Assembly (NCBI RefSeq): GCF_000733295.1 | Contig: NZ_JPMI01000165.1 | Coordinates: forward strand, 231 to 64,230 | Length of the DNA stretch: 64,000 nt | DNA from: Archangium violaceum Cb vi76 | GTDB lineage: Bacteria; Myxococcota; Myxococcia; Myxococcales; Myxococcaceae | Reading direction: 5' to 3' | Part shown: piece by piece, positions 9,399-17,393 of the stretch | How positions within the stretch are numbered: the first letter of the stretch is position 1 | How the letters are laid out: each line of letters starts with the position of its first letter | Translations under genes and position numbers: made by a program | The notes under the pieces: model-generated | Told to the model about the DNA's origin: nothing | What the model saw: only the letters and a program-made list of their open reading frames with translations | Database searches by the model: none

Positions 9399-9449
9399 GG
9401 GCGCAGGAGGGCATATCCGGGAACCACCAGCAGGAGGGGAGATTCCCGG

Positions 9450-10979
9450 ATGGAGCGCGCGGACACGGTGGTGGGCCTCATCGAGCGCGGTGGCGAGGGT
9501 GACCTCGCCATCGGAGCGCCAGGGCGGCCCGGGTTGACGTACGGAGGCCTGCGGGAGCTCGCGCGGCGCACCGTCACGGCGTTGAACGGCATGGGCCTGG
9601 GGCGCGAGGACCGGGTGGCCCTGGTGCTGCCCAACGGGCCGGAGATGGCGGTGGCCTTCGTCACCTTCGCCTGCGGCACCACCACCGCGCCGCTCAATCC
9701 CGCCTACCGGGCGGAGGAGTTCGACTTCTACCTCTCCGACCTGAAGGCCCGGGCGCTCGTCCTGCTCGAGGGCATGGAGAGCCCGGCCCGTGCCGTGGCC
9801 GCGGCGCGAGGCATTCCCGTCATCGAGCTGGTCCCCGACACGAACGGGCCCGCGGGCCGCTTCACGTTGAAGCCGGAGCGGCCGCTCTCCGGCACGCCGG
9901 AGCGGGCGGGGTTCGCCGAGGCGGGGGATGTGGCGCTCGTGCTCCACACCTCGGGGACGACGGCACGGCCGAAGATCGTCCCCCTGAGCCATACCAACGT
10001 CACGGCCTCCGCGTACCACATTGGCCAGACGCTGGCGCTGGGGCGGGAGGATGTCTGTCTCAACATCATGCCGCTGTTCCACATCCACGGCCTCATCGCG
10101 GCGGTGCTGGCGAGCCTGGCGGCGGGCGGCGGGGTGGTGTGCACGCCGGGCTTCAACGCGCTCAAGTTCTTCGGCTGGTTCGAGGAGGTGCGGCCGAGCT
10201 GGTACACGGCGGTGCCCACCATGCACCAGGCGATCCTCGGCCGTGCCAGCCGCAACACCGGAGTCATCCAGGCCGGGCGGTTGCGCTTCATCCGCTCGTC
10301 GTCCGCGTCGCTGCCGCCGCAGGTGATGGAGGAATTGGAGCAGGTGTTCGGCGTGCCGGTCATCGAGAGCTACGGCATGACGGAAGCGTCGCACCAGATG
10401 GCGTCGAATCCGCTGCCGCCACGGCCGCGCTACGCGGGCTCGGTGGGCATCGCCGCGGGGCCGGAGGTCGCCATCATGGATGAGGCCGGAACCCTGCTGC
10501 CGCCGGGGGCACTCGGGGAGGTGGTCATCCGGGGCCGCAACGTCACGGCCGGCTACGAGAACAACCCCGAGGCCAACGCCAGCTCCTTCACGCGGGGCTG
10601 GTTCCGCACGGGAGATCAGGGAGTGCTCGACGAGGCGGGCTACCTGCGGCTCACCGGCCGGCTCAAGGAAATCATCAACCGGGGAGGCGAGAAGATCAGC
10701 CCGCTGGAGGTGGACACGGTGTTGATGGACCACCCGGCGGTGCAGCAGGTGGTGACGTTCGCCATGCCGCACCCGAAGCTGGGCGAGGAGGTGGCCGCCG
10801 CCGTGGTGCTGCGCGAGGGCGCGAGCGCCGGTGAGCGGGAGCTCCAGGACTTCGCCTCCGCACGGCTGGCTGACTTCAAGGTGCCGAGGAAGATCGTCTT
10901 CCTGCCGGAAATCCCCAAGGGGGCGACGGGCAAGCTGCAGCGCATCGGACTGGCCGAGCGGTTGGGGCTCACGAAATGA
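9450..10979 (+). CDS. Acyl-CoA synthetase (AMP-forming), oxalyl-CoA-synthetase-like
   Basis: The product (509 aa) is an ANL-superfamily ligase that activates a carboxylate through an acyl-adenylate. The P-loop-like 'HTSGTTARPKIVPLSH' is at about residues 166-181, the A5 motif 'ESYGMTEASHQM' at about 306, 'GWFRTGDQG' at about 384, the hinge 'GRLKEIINRGGEKISPLEV' near 405, and the catalytic Lys in 'PKGATGKLQRIG' near the C-terminus. The 'WYTAVPTMHQAIL', 'RSSSASLPP' and 'SNPLPP' segments resemble the plant AAE3/yeast Pcs60 oxalyl-CoA synthetase branch rather than long-chain ligases, but substrate is an inference. Its TGA overlaps the ATG of the next gene, implying co-translation with a ketopantoate reductase-like enzyme. 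Confidence 0.85.
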   Translation: MERADTVVGLIERGGEGDLAIGAPGRPGLTYGGLRELARRTVTALNGMGLGREDRVALVLPNGPEMAVAFVTFACGTTTAPLNPAYRAEEFDFYLSDLKARALVLLEGMESPARAVAAARGIPVIELVPDTNGPAGRFTLKPERPLSGTPERAGFAEAGDVALVLHTSGTTARPKIVPLSHTNVTASAYHIGQTLALGREDVCLNIMPLFHIHGLIAAVLASLAAGGGVVCTPGFNALKFFGWFEEVRPSWYTAVPTMHQAILGRASRNTGVIQAGRLRFIRSSSASLPPQVMEELEQVFGVPVIESYGMTEASHQMASNPLPPRPRYAGSVGIAAGPEVAIMDEAGTLLPPGALGEVVIRGRNVTAGYENNPEANASSFTRGWFRTGDQGVLDEAGYLRLTGRLKEIINRGGEKISPLEVDTVLMDHPAVQQVVTFAMPHPKLGEEVAAAVVLREGASAGERELQDFASARLADFKVPRKIVFLPEIPKGATGKLQRIGLAERLGLTK

Positions 10980-11959
10980 AGATCGCCATCTTCGGAGCGG
11001 GAGCGATTGGCGGGTTCCTCGGTGTCCGGCTGTTGCAGGCGGGCGCGGATGTCACCTTCATCGCGAGGGGGGCACACCTCGCGGCGATGCGGGAGAAGGG
11101 GGTCACCCTGCGCAGCGGCGGCGAGAGCGTCACGGTCCGGCCGCTGTGCACCGACGACCCGGCCGAGGCGGGACCACAGGACTACGTGGTCATCACGCTG
11201 AAGGCACATTCCCTGCCTTCGGCGGCGGCACAGATGGTTCCGCTGCTGGGGCCCCAGACGGCGCTCGTGACGGGCATCAACGGCGTGCCGTACTGGTACT
11301 TCCACGGGCTCGAGGGGCCCTACCGTGACCGGCGGGTGGAGAGCGTGGACCCGGGTGGGAAGCTCTGGGAGACGCTGCATCCTTCGCGGGCGATTGGCGC
11401 GGTGCTCTACCCGGCGGCCGAGGTGGTGGAGCCCGGCGTCATCGAGCACACGTATGGAGACCGCATCACGCTGGGCGAGCCGGATGGGAGCAAGAGTGCT
11501 CGCGTCGAGGCGCTGTCGAAGCTGTTGATTCGAGCGGGCCTGAAGGCGCCGGTGCGGCCGCGCATCCGTGACGAGCTATGGGTGAAGCTCTGGGGAAACC
11601 TGGCCTTCAATCCGCTCTCGGCGCTGACGGGGGCGACACTGGACACGCTGGCGACCCGGGGAGACCTGCGGGCGGTGGCACGGACCATGATGGTCGAGGC
11701 GCAGGCGGTCGCCGAGGCGCTCGGGGTGCGTTTTCCCATCGACGTGGACAAGCGAATCCAGGGCGCGGCGGAGGTGGGCGCGCACAAGACGTCGATGTTG
11801 CAGGACCTGGAGCGCGGCCGGCCGATGGAGATCGACGCGCTGCTGGGCGCGGTGGTGGAGCTCGGTCAGCTCGTGGGCAAGCCGATGCCCGCGTGCGAGC
11901 TGGTGCTGACACTGGTGCGCGAGCGCGCACGGCAGGCGGGGTGCTATCCGGCAGGCTAA
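10976..11959 (+). CDS. 2-dehydropantoate 2-reductase family protein (ApbA/PanE-like)
   Basis: The product (327 aa) is an NADPH-dependent reductase of the ApbA/PanE fold. The Rossmann motif GAGAIGG is at residues 7-13, and 'KLWGNLAFNPLSALTGATL' carries the conserved Lys-x(n)-Asn region of the active site; 'SMLQDLERGRPMEIDALLG' is the usual C-terminal signature. Ketopantoate reduction for CoA synthesis is the family's best known role, but many paralogs act on other 2-oxo acids, and co-translation with an acyl-CoA ligase suggests a specialised substrate. Its extreme 3' end is duplicated 490 bases downstream, on the far side of the SMI1/KNR4 gene, so the present C-terminus (QAGCYPAG) may be the product of an insertion. 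Confidence 0.85.
   Translation: MKIAIFGAGAIGGFLGVRLLQAGADVTFIARGAHLAAMREKGVTLRSGGESVTVRPLCTDDPAEAGPQDYVVITLKAHSLPSAAAQMVPLLGPQTALVTGINGVPYWYFHGLEGPYRDRRVESVDPGGKLWETLHPSRAIGAVLYPAAEVVEPGVIEHTYGDRITLGEPDGSKSARVEALSKLLIRAGLKAPVRPRIRDELWVKLWGNLAFNPLSALTGATLDTLATRGDLRAVARTMMVEAQAVAEALGVRFPIDVDKRIQGAAEVGAHKTSMLQDLERGRPMEIDALLGAVVELGQLVGKPMPACELVLTLVRERARQAGCYPAG
11930..11952 (+). repeat. Direct repeat, left copy (3' end of reductase gene)
   Basis: This 23-base stretch encodes the RQAGCYP end of the reductase. It recurs at 12423-12445 with a single mismatch, so the SMI1/KNR4 gene sits between two copies. Confidence 0.85.
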
Positions 11960-11964
11960 CGCCC

Positions 11965-12417
11965 ATGACCTTCAACGATCTTTCGGAGTTGCTGCAGATC
12001 AATCCCACGAAGAGTTTTGGCCAGGGCGTGAGCGATGCGGAGATCGACACCGCCAGTGCTGAACTGGAGGTGGATCTGACCGGTGGTTACAGGCTCTTCT
12101 TGAAGCGCTTCGGGTGGGGAGGCGTGGGGTCCATCGAACTCTTCGGGCTTGGCGTGGATGTTCCGCCGTACTTGAGCTTGACCGCGATGACCAGGAGCGA
12201 GCGGGAGGAGATGAGTCCCGCGCTTCCCGTGTACCTCATACCCTTGATGAATGACGGAGGAGGCAATCTCTACTGCCTTGATTCCCGGGGAGCAGGAGAG
12301 CCTCCTGTGGTGCTCTGGGACCACACAGCCGGAGAGCAGCAGGAGCCCACCCGGGTGGCTTCTGACTTCACGATGTGGTTGGCCGAGCGGGTTGAACGAG
12401 AGATGGAGATGGAATGA
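11965..12417 (+). CDS. SMI1/KNR4 (SUKH) family immunity-type protein
   Basis: The product (150 aa) is a SUKH-superfamily protein, a group widely used as antidotes to contact-delivered nuclease toxins. Typical features are 'INPTKSFGQGVSDAEIDTA' at the N-terminus, the 'GGYRLFLKRFGWGGVGSIEL' core with its aromatic Gly-rich turn, 'LIPLMNDGGGNLYCLD' (the family's 'gnGdgd-fyld' block) and 'VVLWDHTAGE'. No toxin gene lies beside it, so it is an orphan immunity gene. It starts six bases after the reductase stop codon and is flanked by a direct repeat of the end of that gene, which indicates insertion into an existing operon. Start codon ATG at 11965; no strong ribosome site, so translation may depend on the upstream gene. 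Confidence 0.85.
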   Translation: MTFNDLSELLQINPTKSFGQGVSDAEIDTASAELEVDLTGGYRLFLKRFGWGGVGSIELFGLGVDVPPYLSLTAMTRSEREEMSPALPVYLIPLMNDGGGNLYCLDSRGAGEPPVVLWDHTAGEQQEPTRVASDFTMWLAERVEREMEME

Positions 12418-12422
12418 GCGCG

Positions 12423-12445
12423 CGGCAGGCAGGGTGCTATCCGGC
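12423..12445 (+). repeat. Direct repeat, right copy with ancestral-looking reductase C-terminus
   Basis: 22 of 23 bases match 11930-11952. Read in the matching register it encodes ARQAGCYPAASP followed by TAG at 12456-12458, which looks like the original reductase end displaced by the inserted SMI1/KNR4 gene. Confidence 0.8.
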
Positions 12446-12572
12446 CGCGAGCCCGTAGGGCTGTGGACCAGGCCCGGGTTCGTCGTCGCCTCACCGCTCA
12501 TGCCCTGCATGCGCATGATGAGGAGAGAGAGCGGGCACGTTGGTTTCGCATGTGCCCCTCGGGGTGTCGGCC

Positions 12573-13829
12573 ATGCAGAACCATATCGTGCTCGTCCCTG
12601 GCTTCGGCGGCTTCCAGGCGCTCGGCTCATTGCGCTACTACCATGGAGTGACCCAGGCACTCGGATTCACCCCCCTGGTCGTGCACTACTTCCCCAACAT
12701 CCCCACGGCGAGCGTTCAGACGCGGGCCCGGCTGTTGCGGCGGTGGCTTGGCGAGCTCCAGGAGCGGGGAGTCATTGGCCGCGAGGACCGCATCCACCTC
12801 GTGGGCCACTCGACGGGTGGGCTCGACGTCCGGCAGCTCCTCATGGACTACCGGAAGGATGAGGAGACGCACGGGGACAGCGAGGACGTGCTCGGGCAGA
12901 TCCGCACCGTGCAATTCATCTCCACGCCCCAGCATGGGACGAACCTGGCTCACCGCTTGAGAGGCTTCCGGATTCCCTCGCGCATCGCACGGTTGCTGCC
13001 GCGCATGTTGTTCGAGACGACCCGGACCCTCCGGGAAGTGGGCGCGAGCTTCATCGGCCGGCGTTTCAAGGGCCTGTTTCCTCCCAGCAAGGGTTCGCCT
13101 GATTGGTTCGATGCCGTCATCCAGACGATGGTGGGCTTTGACTCCTCGAAGGATCCACTCGAGTGGGCGCTCGCACGGGCCTCGTACTTCGAGACGCTCC
13201 GCTGGCTGCTCGACATCGCCACCGACATCGCCGCGGTCTCCGACCTGGACCCGGTATGGACCCCGGGCGCTCCCGTGAGTCCGGCACACCTGACGACAAC
13301 GGTTGAGGAGCAGGAGTTCTTCAAGAAGCAGGGTATCCACTACGGCTCCATCGTGACCGTCGCGAAGCGCCCGGCGGCCCATGCGCGGGGGCTGTACAAG
13401 TTCGTGTACGCGATGAACGCGCGCCTCCCCTGCGCGGAAATGGGCCAGACCCAGACCCTCCCCTGGCTGCTGGAGCCGGAGCGGGAGCCGCGAATGCTGA
13501 CACCGTCGGACAACGATGGCATCGTCAACAGCGTCTCCATGGTGTGGCCGGATGCGGAATCCAGCTTCCTGGTGGAAGCGGACCACGCGGACGTCATCGG
13601 CCATTTCCGCTATGCCGAGCCGCCTCCGGACGTGGCGCTGCGCTACTACCAGTACGATCTGCTGGGCTCCAATTCGGACTTCGGTCCGAAGGAGTTCGAG
13701 GCCCTGTGGCGGAAGATCGCCGCCTTCACGAGGTACCACACGTACCGCACGGGCCGCCTCCCACATTTCGAGCGAGACATTCGTGGGTCCGACGTGCCGT
13801 TGGGCGAAAACATGAGTCCCGAGGCGTGA
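12573..13829 (+). CDS. Alpha/beta hydrolase (lipase/esterase-like)
   Basis: The product (418 aa) is an alpha/beta-hydrolase. It opens with the oxyanion strand 'HIVLVPGFGGFQALG', and the nucleophile elbow GHSTGG is at residues 78-83 (Ser80). A later 'QFISTPQHGTNLAH' resembles triacylglycerol lipase/PGAP1-type proteins, and 'TPSDNDGIVNS' plus 'VEADHADVIGHF' supply plausible Asp and His of the triad. No signal peptide is visible, so it is probably cytoplasmic. ATG 12573 is used because homology starts there; a TTG at 12540 has a better ribosome site (AGGAG, nine-base spacing) and would add 11 residues. The gene stands downstream of the inserted SMI1 gene and converges with the DUF2019 gene 15 bases away. 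Confidence 0.8.
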   Translation: MQNHIVLVPGFGGFQALGSLRYYHGVTQALGFTPLVVHYFPNIPTASVQTRARLLRRWLGELQERGVIGREDRIHLVGHSTGGLDVRQLLMDYRKDEETHGDSEDVLGQIRTVQFISTPQHGTNLAHRLRGFRIPSRIARLLPRMLFETTRTLREVGASFIGRRFKGLFPPSKGSPDWFDAVIQTMVGFDSSKDPLEWALARASYFETLRWLLDIATDIAAVSDLDPVWTPGAPVSPAHLTTTVEEQEFFKKQGIHYGSIVTVAKRPAAHARGLYKFVYAMNARLPCAEMGQTQTLPWLLEPEREPRMLTPSDNDGIVNSVSMVWPDAESSFLVEADHADVIGHFRYAEPPPDVALRYYQYDLLGSNSDFGPKEFEALWRKIAAFTRYHTYRTGRLPHFERDIRGSDVPLGENMSPEA

Positions 13830-13843
13830 CGAGCAGTCGGCAT

Positions 13844-14194
13844 CTAATCAATATCCAGGCTCCAGGTGCCCTCTTCCCAGTACTTCAACGTCTGAGCGGC
13901 CAGGAATGGGATCATGCCCGTTCCCTTTGCTGCGTCCTGCAGGACGGGTTTGGCTTGTTCTGGGCGCTCGCTGAGCAGGTAGGTAGCGGCCTTGACGCGG
14001 ACATCCATGCGCGGGTGCGTGAGCAGTGTTGCGAGTGAATCCCGTCCGGCATCGCCCTGGGCGCGGAGTTTCTTGAATGCGGCGATGTACCGCTTGGTGT
14101 ACTTCCTCCCGCCCGTGCGGTCGCCGCGCCAGAGTGCATCCGTGTGCTCGGCCACGTTCCGGGCGAAGTCTTCCACGATGCTCTCCAGTTCCAT
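13844..14194 (-). CDS. DUF2019 protein, probable immunity partner of the adjacent toxin
   Basis: The product (116 aa) matches DUF2019, a short HEAT-like helical family: 'LATLLTHPRMDVRVKAATYLL' is a recognisable HEAT-type repeat, followed by 'AKGTGMIPFLAAQTLKYWEEG'. The start overlaps the stop of the SitA-like toxin gene by one base (TAATG), so the two are translated together. That arrangement, a small acidic helical protein directly behind a nuclease toxin, is what is expected of an antidote. The assignment as immunity rests on position; the domain itself has no established biochemical role that I know of. Confidence 0.75.
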   Translation of the reverse strand: MELESIVEDFARNVAEHTDALWRGDRTGGRKYTKRYIAAFKKLRAQGDAGRDSLATLLTHPRMDVRVKAATYLLSERPEQAKPVLQDAAKGTGMIPFLAAQTLKYWEEGTWSLDID

Positions 14195-17100
14195 TACCAG
14201 ACTCCATTTCTGACGTTCTCAATCGCTAGAAGACCAAATGTCCGATGCGCTTCGTAGGATTGGGTATCGAGCCACTGCCTGACCGTGAGCTTCGTGGATC
14301 TGGTGATGTTTTCCTGGATCGACGAATACAGGGCACTCAATCTGTCGTGAAGGGGTTTTTCCAGTGGAATGATGTTTTCGGTGTTGTGGATGGCTTCAGC
14401 TCCGAACCGCCTGGCGTTGCGCTTCTCGATGATGTGATGCCACTCCTTGCCTGAGCCAGCACTTCCCATGTGACGTTTGAAGGCACGGAATGAATTGAAG
14501 GCGCGATGACCATTGGGGAGAAGCGTTCCACCTTTCGTGCGCGCCTCGGACTCGAGTGCGGAGCGTTCGCCGCTCCCGTGCGAGGTCATGGACACCGCAG
14601 TGGTTGGCAGGACAACACGGAGCGTTCCCTCGTTCACGGAAACGATGACCCGCTCGGCGCCCGTCGCCGCATTCATCAGGTGTAGACCGGTGTTCAGTTC
14701 GACCGCGCGCGATGCTTGTCCCAGGCTCGGCAACAGCGGCCCCTTGGATACGAGAGCTATCGTTTCACCTACCGCCGCCGTTCCAACGATTAGGAGAATG
14801 CGCACGCTATTGGGGCCGATGACTTTCCCAAACCGCTCTCCCACTTCGCGCAGTTCCGCGAAAGTAGAGGCCCGTGGCGCATCCTCATGAAGCTGGGCGT
14901 AGGCGCGCAGCAGGTCGAAGAACTCCCATCCGAGATAGCCCCACATGAGCAGCGTGAATGTGGCGGCCAGCCCCTTCGTCACCGGCTCGGGCACGGGCGC
15001 GAGTAGGAGCGCCATGTAGGCCGTAATGGCGATGCTGAGGGTCGCCAGCATCTGGGTTGGGTTGAGCATGGCCCGCACTTCCGCGTCCATTTTCTCCAGG
15101 GCGGGTCCCACCGCCAAGGCAAGGGCAAGGCTCCGCTTGTCGTTGTCCTGCCAGCGGGCCCCATCCGAGAACAGCGTCAGACAGTCACCCGGAGTACCGC
15201 GCCGCTCGCAGTATCGACCGTATGCCTGTCCAATCTCGGATCGCCATGCTCCACCATTCAACGGTGCGGAGACCAGCGCCAACTCTCGGTCGGTGCGCAG
15301 GGGAGGGCAGAGGGTAGACACTCGCAGCGGCAGGTTGAGCCAGAGTGTTGCCAGTGCGCTCGTCAGCTCGGAGTCACTGACCTGCACTGGCCGAAAGTCC
15401 GTGGGCAGTTTGGCGAAGAATGCTTCACCCTCGCCAGTGTCTTCATCATCCGCTTCCACTTCCTCTGTCCACGCTTGCAGTGACGCTGGCTCTCTGCCAA
15501 GGGGACTTCTCATTGTGCATGCGTTGAGAAGCATCAGCGCGGTCAGGGCAATCGCGCCCAATCGAGAGCACCAGATGGGATGTGCACGCTCACGTAACTC
15601 ACAGCCAGGATTCCAGGAGTGGTTCGAACTCTGATGCGTGTGGGCCGGCTTTCGTCCTCTTCGCCCGCGCGCCACCACGAGCAGCGCGAGCACGCTCGCG
15701 CTCCATCCCGGCGCCGAGCCACAGCCACAGGCCTCCGGTTCCATCATCTGGGGCACCGGTCCTGGAGTCCCTCGCATCTCCTTGGTGCGCGCCACCCACA
15801 AGTGGCTCGTCACGGTGCGCGGATGGCCGTTGATCCACACCTCCACGCGGAAACGGTCCTCGCCTTGCTCGGGCGAGGTGACCTCCTGCTCCACCACGAA
15901 GTCCTCCGAGGTCACCTCCACGAGCGGCAGGCGCACGCCGTTGTGGACGAAGCGCACCTGGTGGCCCTTCGCACCCGTGACGCGTGCGCTCAGCCGGGCG
16001 CTCGGCGCGAGCACGGTGTCCCCGGTGGGCGCCACGCTGCTCGTCAGGTCCACCATGGGGTCTTCCGGCCCCTGGAGCTTCACCACGGTCCGGCTGTTAC
16101 GGATGCCTTCCAGCAGCGCGGCCACGCTCAGCTCCCTCGCGTACACCAGCGTTGTGGGGTTGCCGATGGCGCTCTGGGTGAAGTCCAGGTCCACTCCGGC
16201 GCGATGGTCATCACTGCCTCCGAGCGCCGCGGTGTGATGCCCCCGCGCGAGGAGCCAATCCCAGTAACCGAGCGCCCCTTCGGAGAAGAAGCGCCCCAGC
16301 TTCTCCCAGCCGCCGTTGGCCACCTCGATGGCGTCCACGCCACCCGGAGGCACCGTGTGCTGCCACGCGCAGCCGATGCACAGGTCTCCCACGTCGTAGG
16401 TGGGATGGTTGATGGAGAAGAGCGCTCCCTGTCGGTGGAAGGCATCAATGGCCTCCTGCAAGGTGATGCCCTCGTTCACGCGTGGCGGCACGTAGCCGGT
16501 GGCGCCGATGGCGTTCGCGTGCCCCGCGTAGGTGGTGTACTCGATGCCGGGCACCAGCAGCAGGTCGGGGTGACGTGACTGGGCCTCCACGAGGAAGTCG
16601 AGCGTGGACGTGGTGTTGTGCTCGGTGAGGACGGCGAAGTCGAGCCCCTGTTCCCTCGCGTAGTGGGCGATTTCATCCAGCGAGGCCTTCGCATCACCGC
16701 TCTCGCGCGAGTGGACGTGGAAGTCGCCGGCGTACCAGCGCGGTTGCGAGGAGAGCGCGTCGGGGGGGTGGTAGGGCTGGCGCTCGGGTTGGGGCGCGAG
16801 CGTGACCGCCGTGCGCGGGTGTACCTCGATGCGGTAGCGCGCGGGCGTCTTGCGAATCTTCGCCTTGCCCACCGTCACCTTCCACGTCCCAGGGCGCAAG
16901 GGCCCGGCGAGGTACGAGCGCGATGCGGCCCGCTCGCTCACGACCGCGGGTTCCTCGTTGCCGCCGCCGTAGCCGCGGAAGCCCTCCGGATCCTCCAGCC
17001 CCCAGTCGAGGATGTTCTCGCTGGCGAGGTCGTCATGGCGCACCTCCAACTCCACGGTGCCCGGAGGTACCTCGAAGGGGACATCGAAGAAGCCGCCCTC

Positions 17101-17205
17101 GGCGGGCACCTCTCCCTCCAGAACCAGCGGGCCGGCGGCGAGGGCGGACGTACAAGCGAGAAGGCAGGCGAGTAGCACGGGGCGCAGCCTAGCCCATCCA
17201 ACCAT
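14194..17205 (-). CDS. PHP-type surface protein fused in frame to a SitA5-like nuclease toxin
   Basis: One uninterrupted frame (1003 aa) joins two proteins. Residues 1-~24 are a Sec signal peptide. A CehA/McbA-like PHP metallohydrolase domain covers about 160-400: 'YAGDFHVHSRESGD' (~160), 'LTEHNTTS' (~194), 'PGIEYTTYAGHANAIG' and 'GGSDDHRAG' give metal-binding His/Asp. A MYXO-CTERM sorting tail follows at 493-519: CGCG, hydrophobic helix, then RGRRGRK. Such proteins normally stop there; this one continues through a second, internal lipoprotein signal (lipobox LLNAC, Cys 563) into a region like SitA5 polymorphic toxins, with three hydrophobic segments near 680-830. It ends in an HNH-type nuclease domain with 'EWHHIIEKRN' (~921) and 'NTENIIPLEKPLHDRLSALY'. 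No ATG/GTG precedes the internal signal; only TTG 15561, without a ribosome site. Confidence 0.75.
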   Translation of the reverse strand: MVGWARLRPVLLACLLACTSALAAGPLVLEGEVPAEGGFFDVPFEVPPGTVELEVRHDDLASENILDWGLEDPEGFRGYGGGNEEPAVVSERAASRSYLAGPLRPGTWKVTVGKAKIRKTPARYRIEVHPRTAVTLAPQPERQPYHPPDALSSQPRWYAGDFHVHSRESGDAKASLDEIAHYAREQGLDFAVLTEHNTTSTLDFLVEAQSRHPDLLLVPGIEYTTYAGHANAIGATGYVPPRVNEGITLQEAIDAFHRQGALFSINHPTYDVGDLCIGCAWQHTVPPGGVDAIEVANGGWEKLGRFFSEGALGYWDWLLARGHHTAALGGSDDHRAGVDLDFTQSAIGNPTTLVYARELSVAALLEGIRNSRTVVKLQGPEDPMVDLTSSVAPTGDTVLAPSARLSARVTGAKGHQVRFVHNGVRLPLVEVTSEDFVVEQEVTSPEQGEDRFRVEVWINGHPRTVTSHLWVARTKEMRGTPGPVPQMMEPEACGCGSAPGWSASVLALLVVARGRRGRKPAHTHQSSNHSWNPGCELRERAHPIWCSRLGAIALTALMLLNACTMRSPLGREPASLQAWTEEVEADDEDTGEGEAFFAKLPTDFRPVQVSDSELTSALATLWLNLPLRVSTLCPPLRTDRELALVSAPLNGGAWRSEIGQAYGRYCERRGTPGDCLTLFSDGARWQDNDKRSLALALAVGPALEKMDAEVRAMLNPTQMLATLSIAITAYMALLLAPVPEPVTKGLAATFTLLMWGYLGWEFFDLLRAYAQLHEDAPRASTFAELREVGERFGKVIGPNSVRILLIVGTAAVGETIALVSKGPLLPSLGQASRAVELNTGLHLMNAATGAERVIVSVNEGTLRVVLPTTAVSMTSHGSGERSALESEARTKGGTLLPNGHRAFNSFRAFKRHMGSAGSGKEWHHIIEKRNARRFGAEAIHNTENIIPLEKPLHDRLSALYSSIQENITRSTKLTVRQWLDTQSYEAHRTFGLLAIENVRNGVW

Positions 17206-17393
17206 GCGGCCGTCCGGGTGCCATCCCGGGCAATCCTGGCCCACAGGGCGTTGCGCGTACCGCCGGCAGGACCGGTGACCCCAGGCAGGCAGGCGTGGGA
17301 GCGCGGCCGGACGGGCCCACCCAGGAGCGAGACAGGATGCAGCCGGGCCAGCGTGTGCACATCTCTACGCGGCGTGTCAGGAGGTGGATAGGC

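Noticed and set aside
8451-10772. A long minus-strand frame opposite the membrane protein and ligase genes
   Set aside because: Composition is Arg/His/Gly-rich and the plus-strand ligase has all five core motifs.
15559-15561. TTG as a confident separate start for the SitA-like toxin
   Set aside because: It is in frame just before the lipoprotein signal but has no ribosome site and would give a signal peptide without a positive N-region, so the single long frame is reported instead, with this as an alternative.
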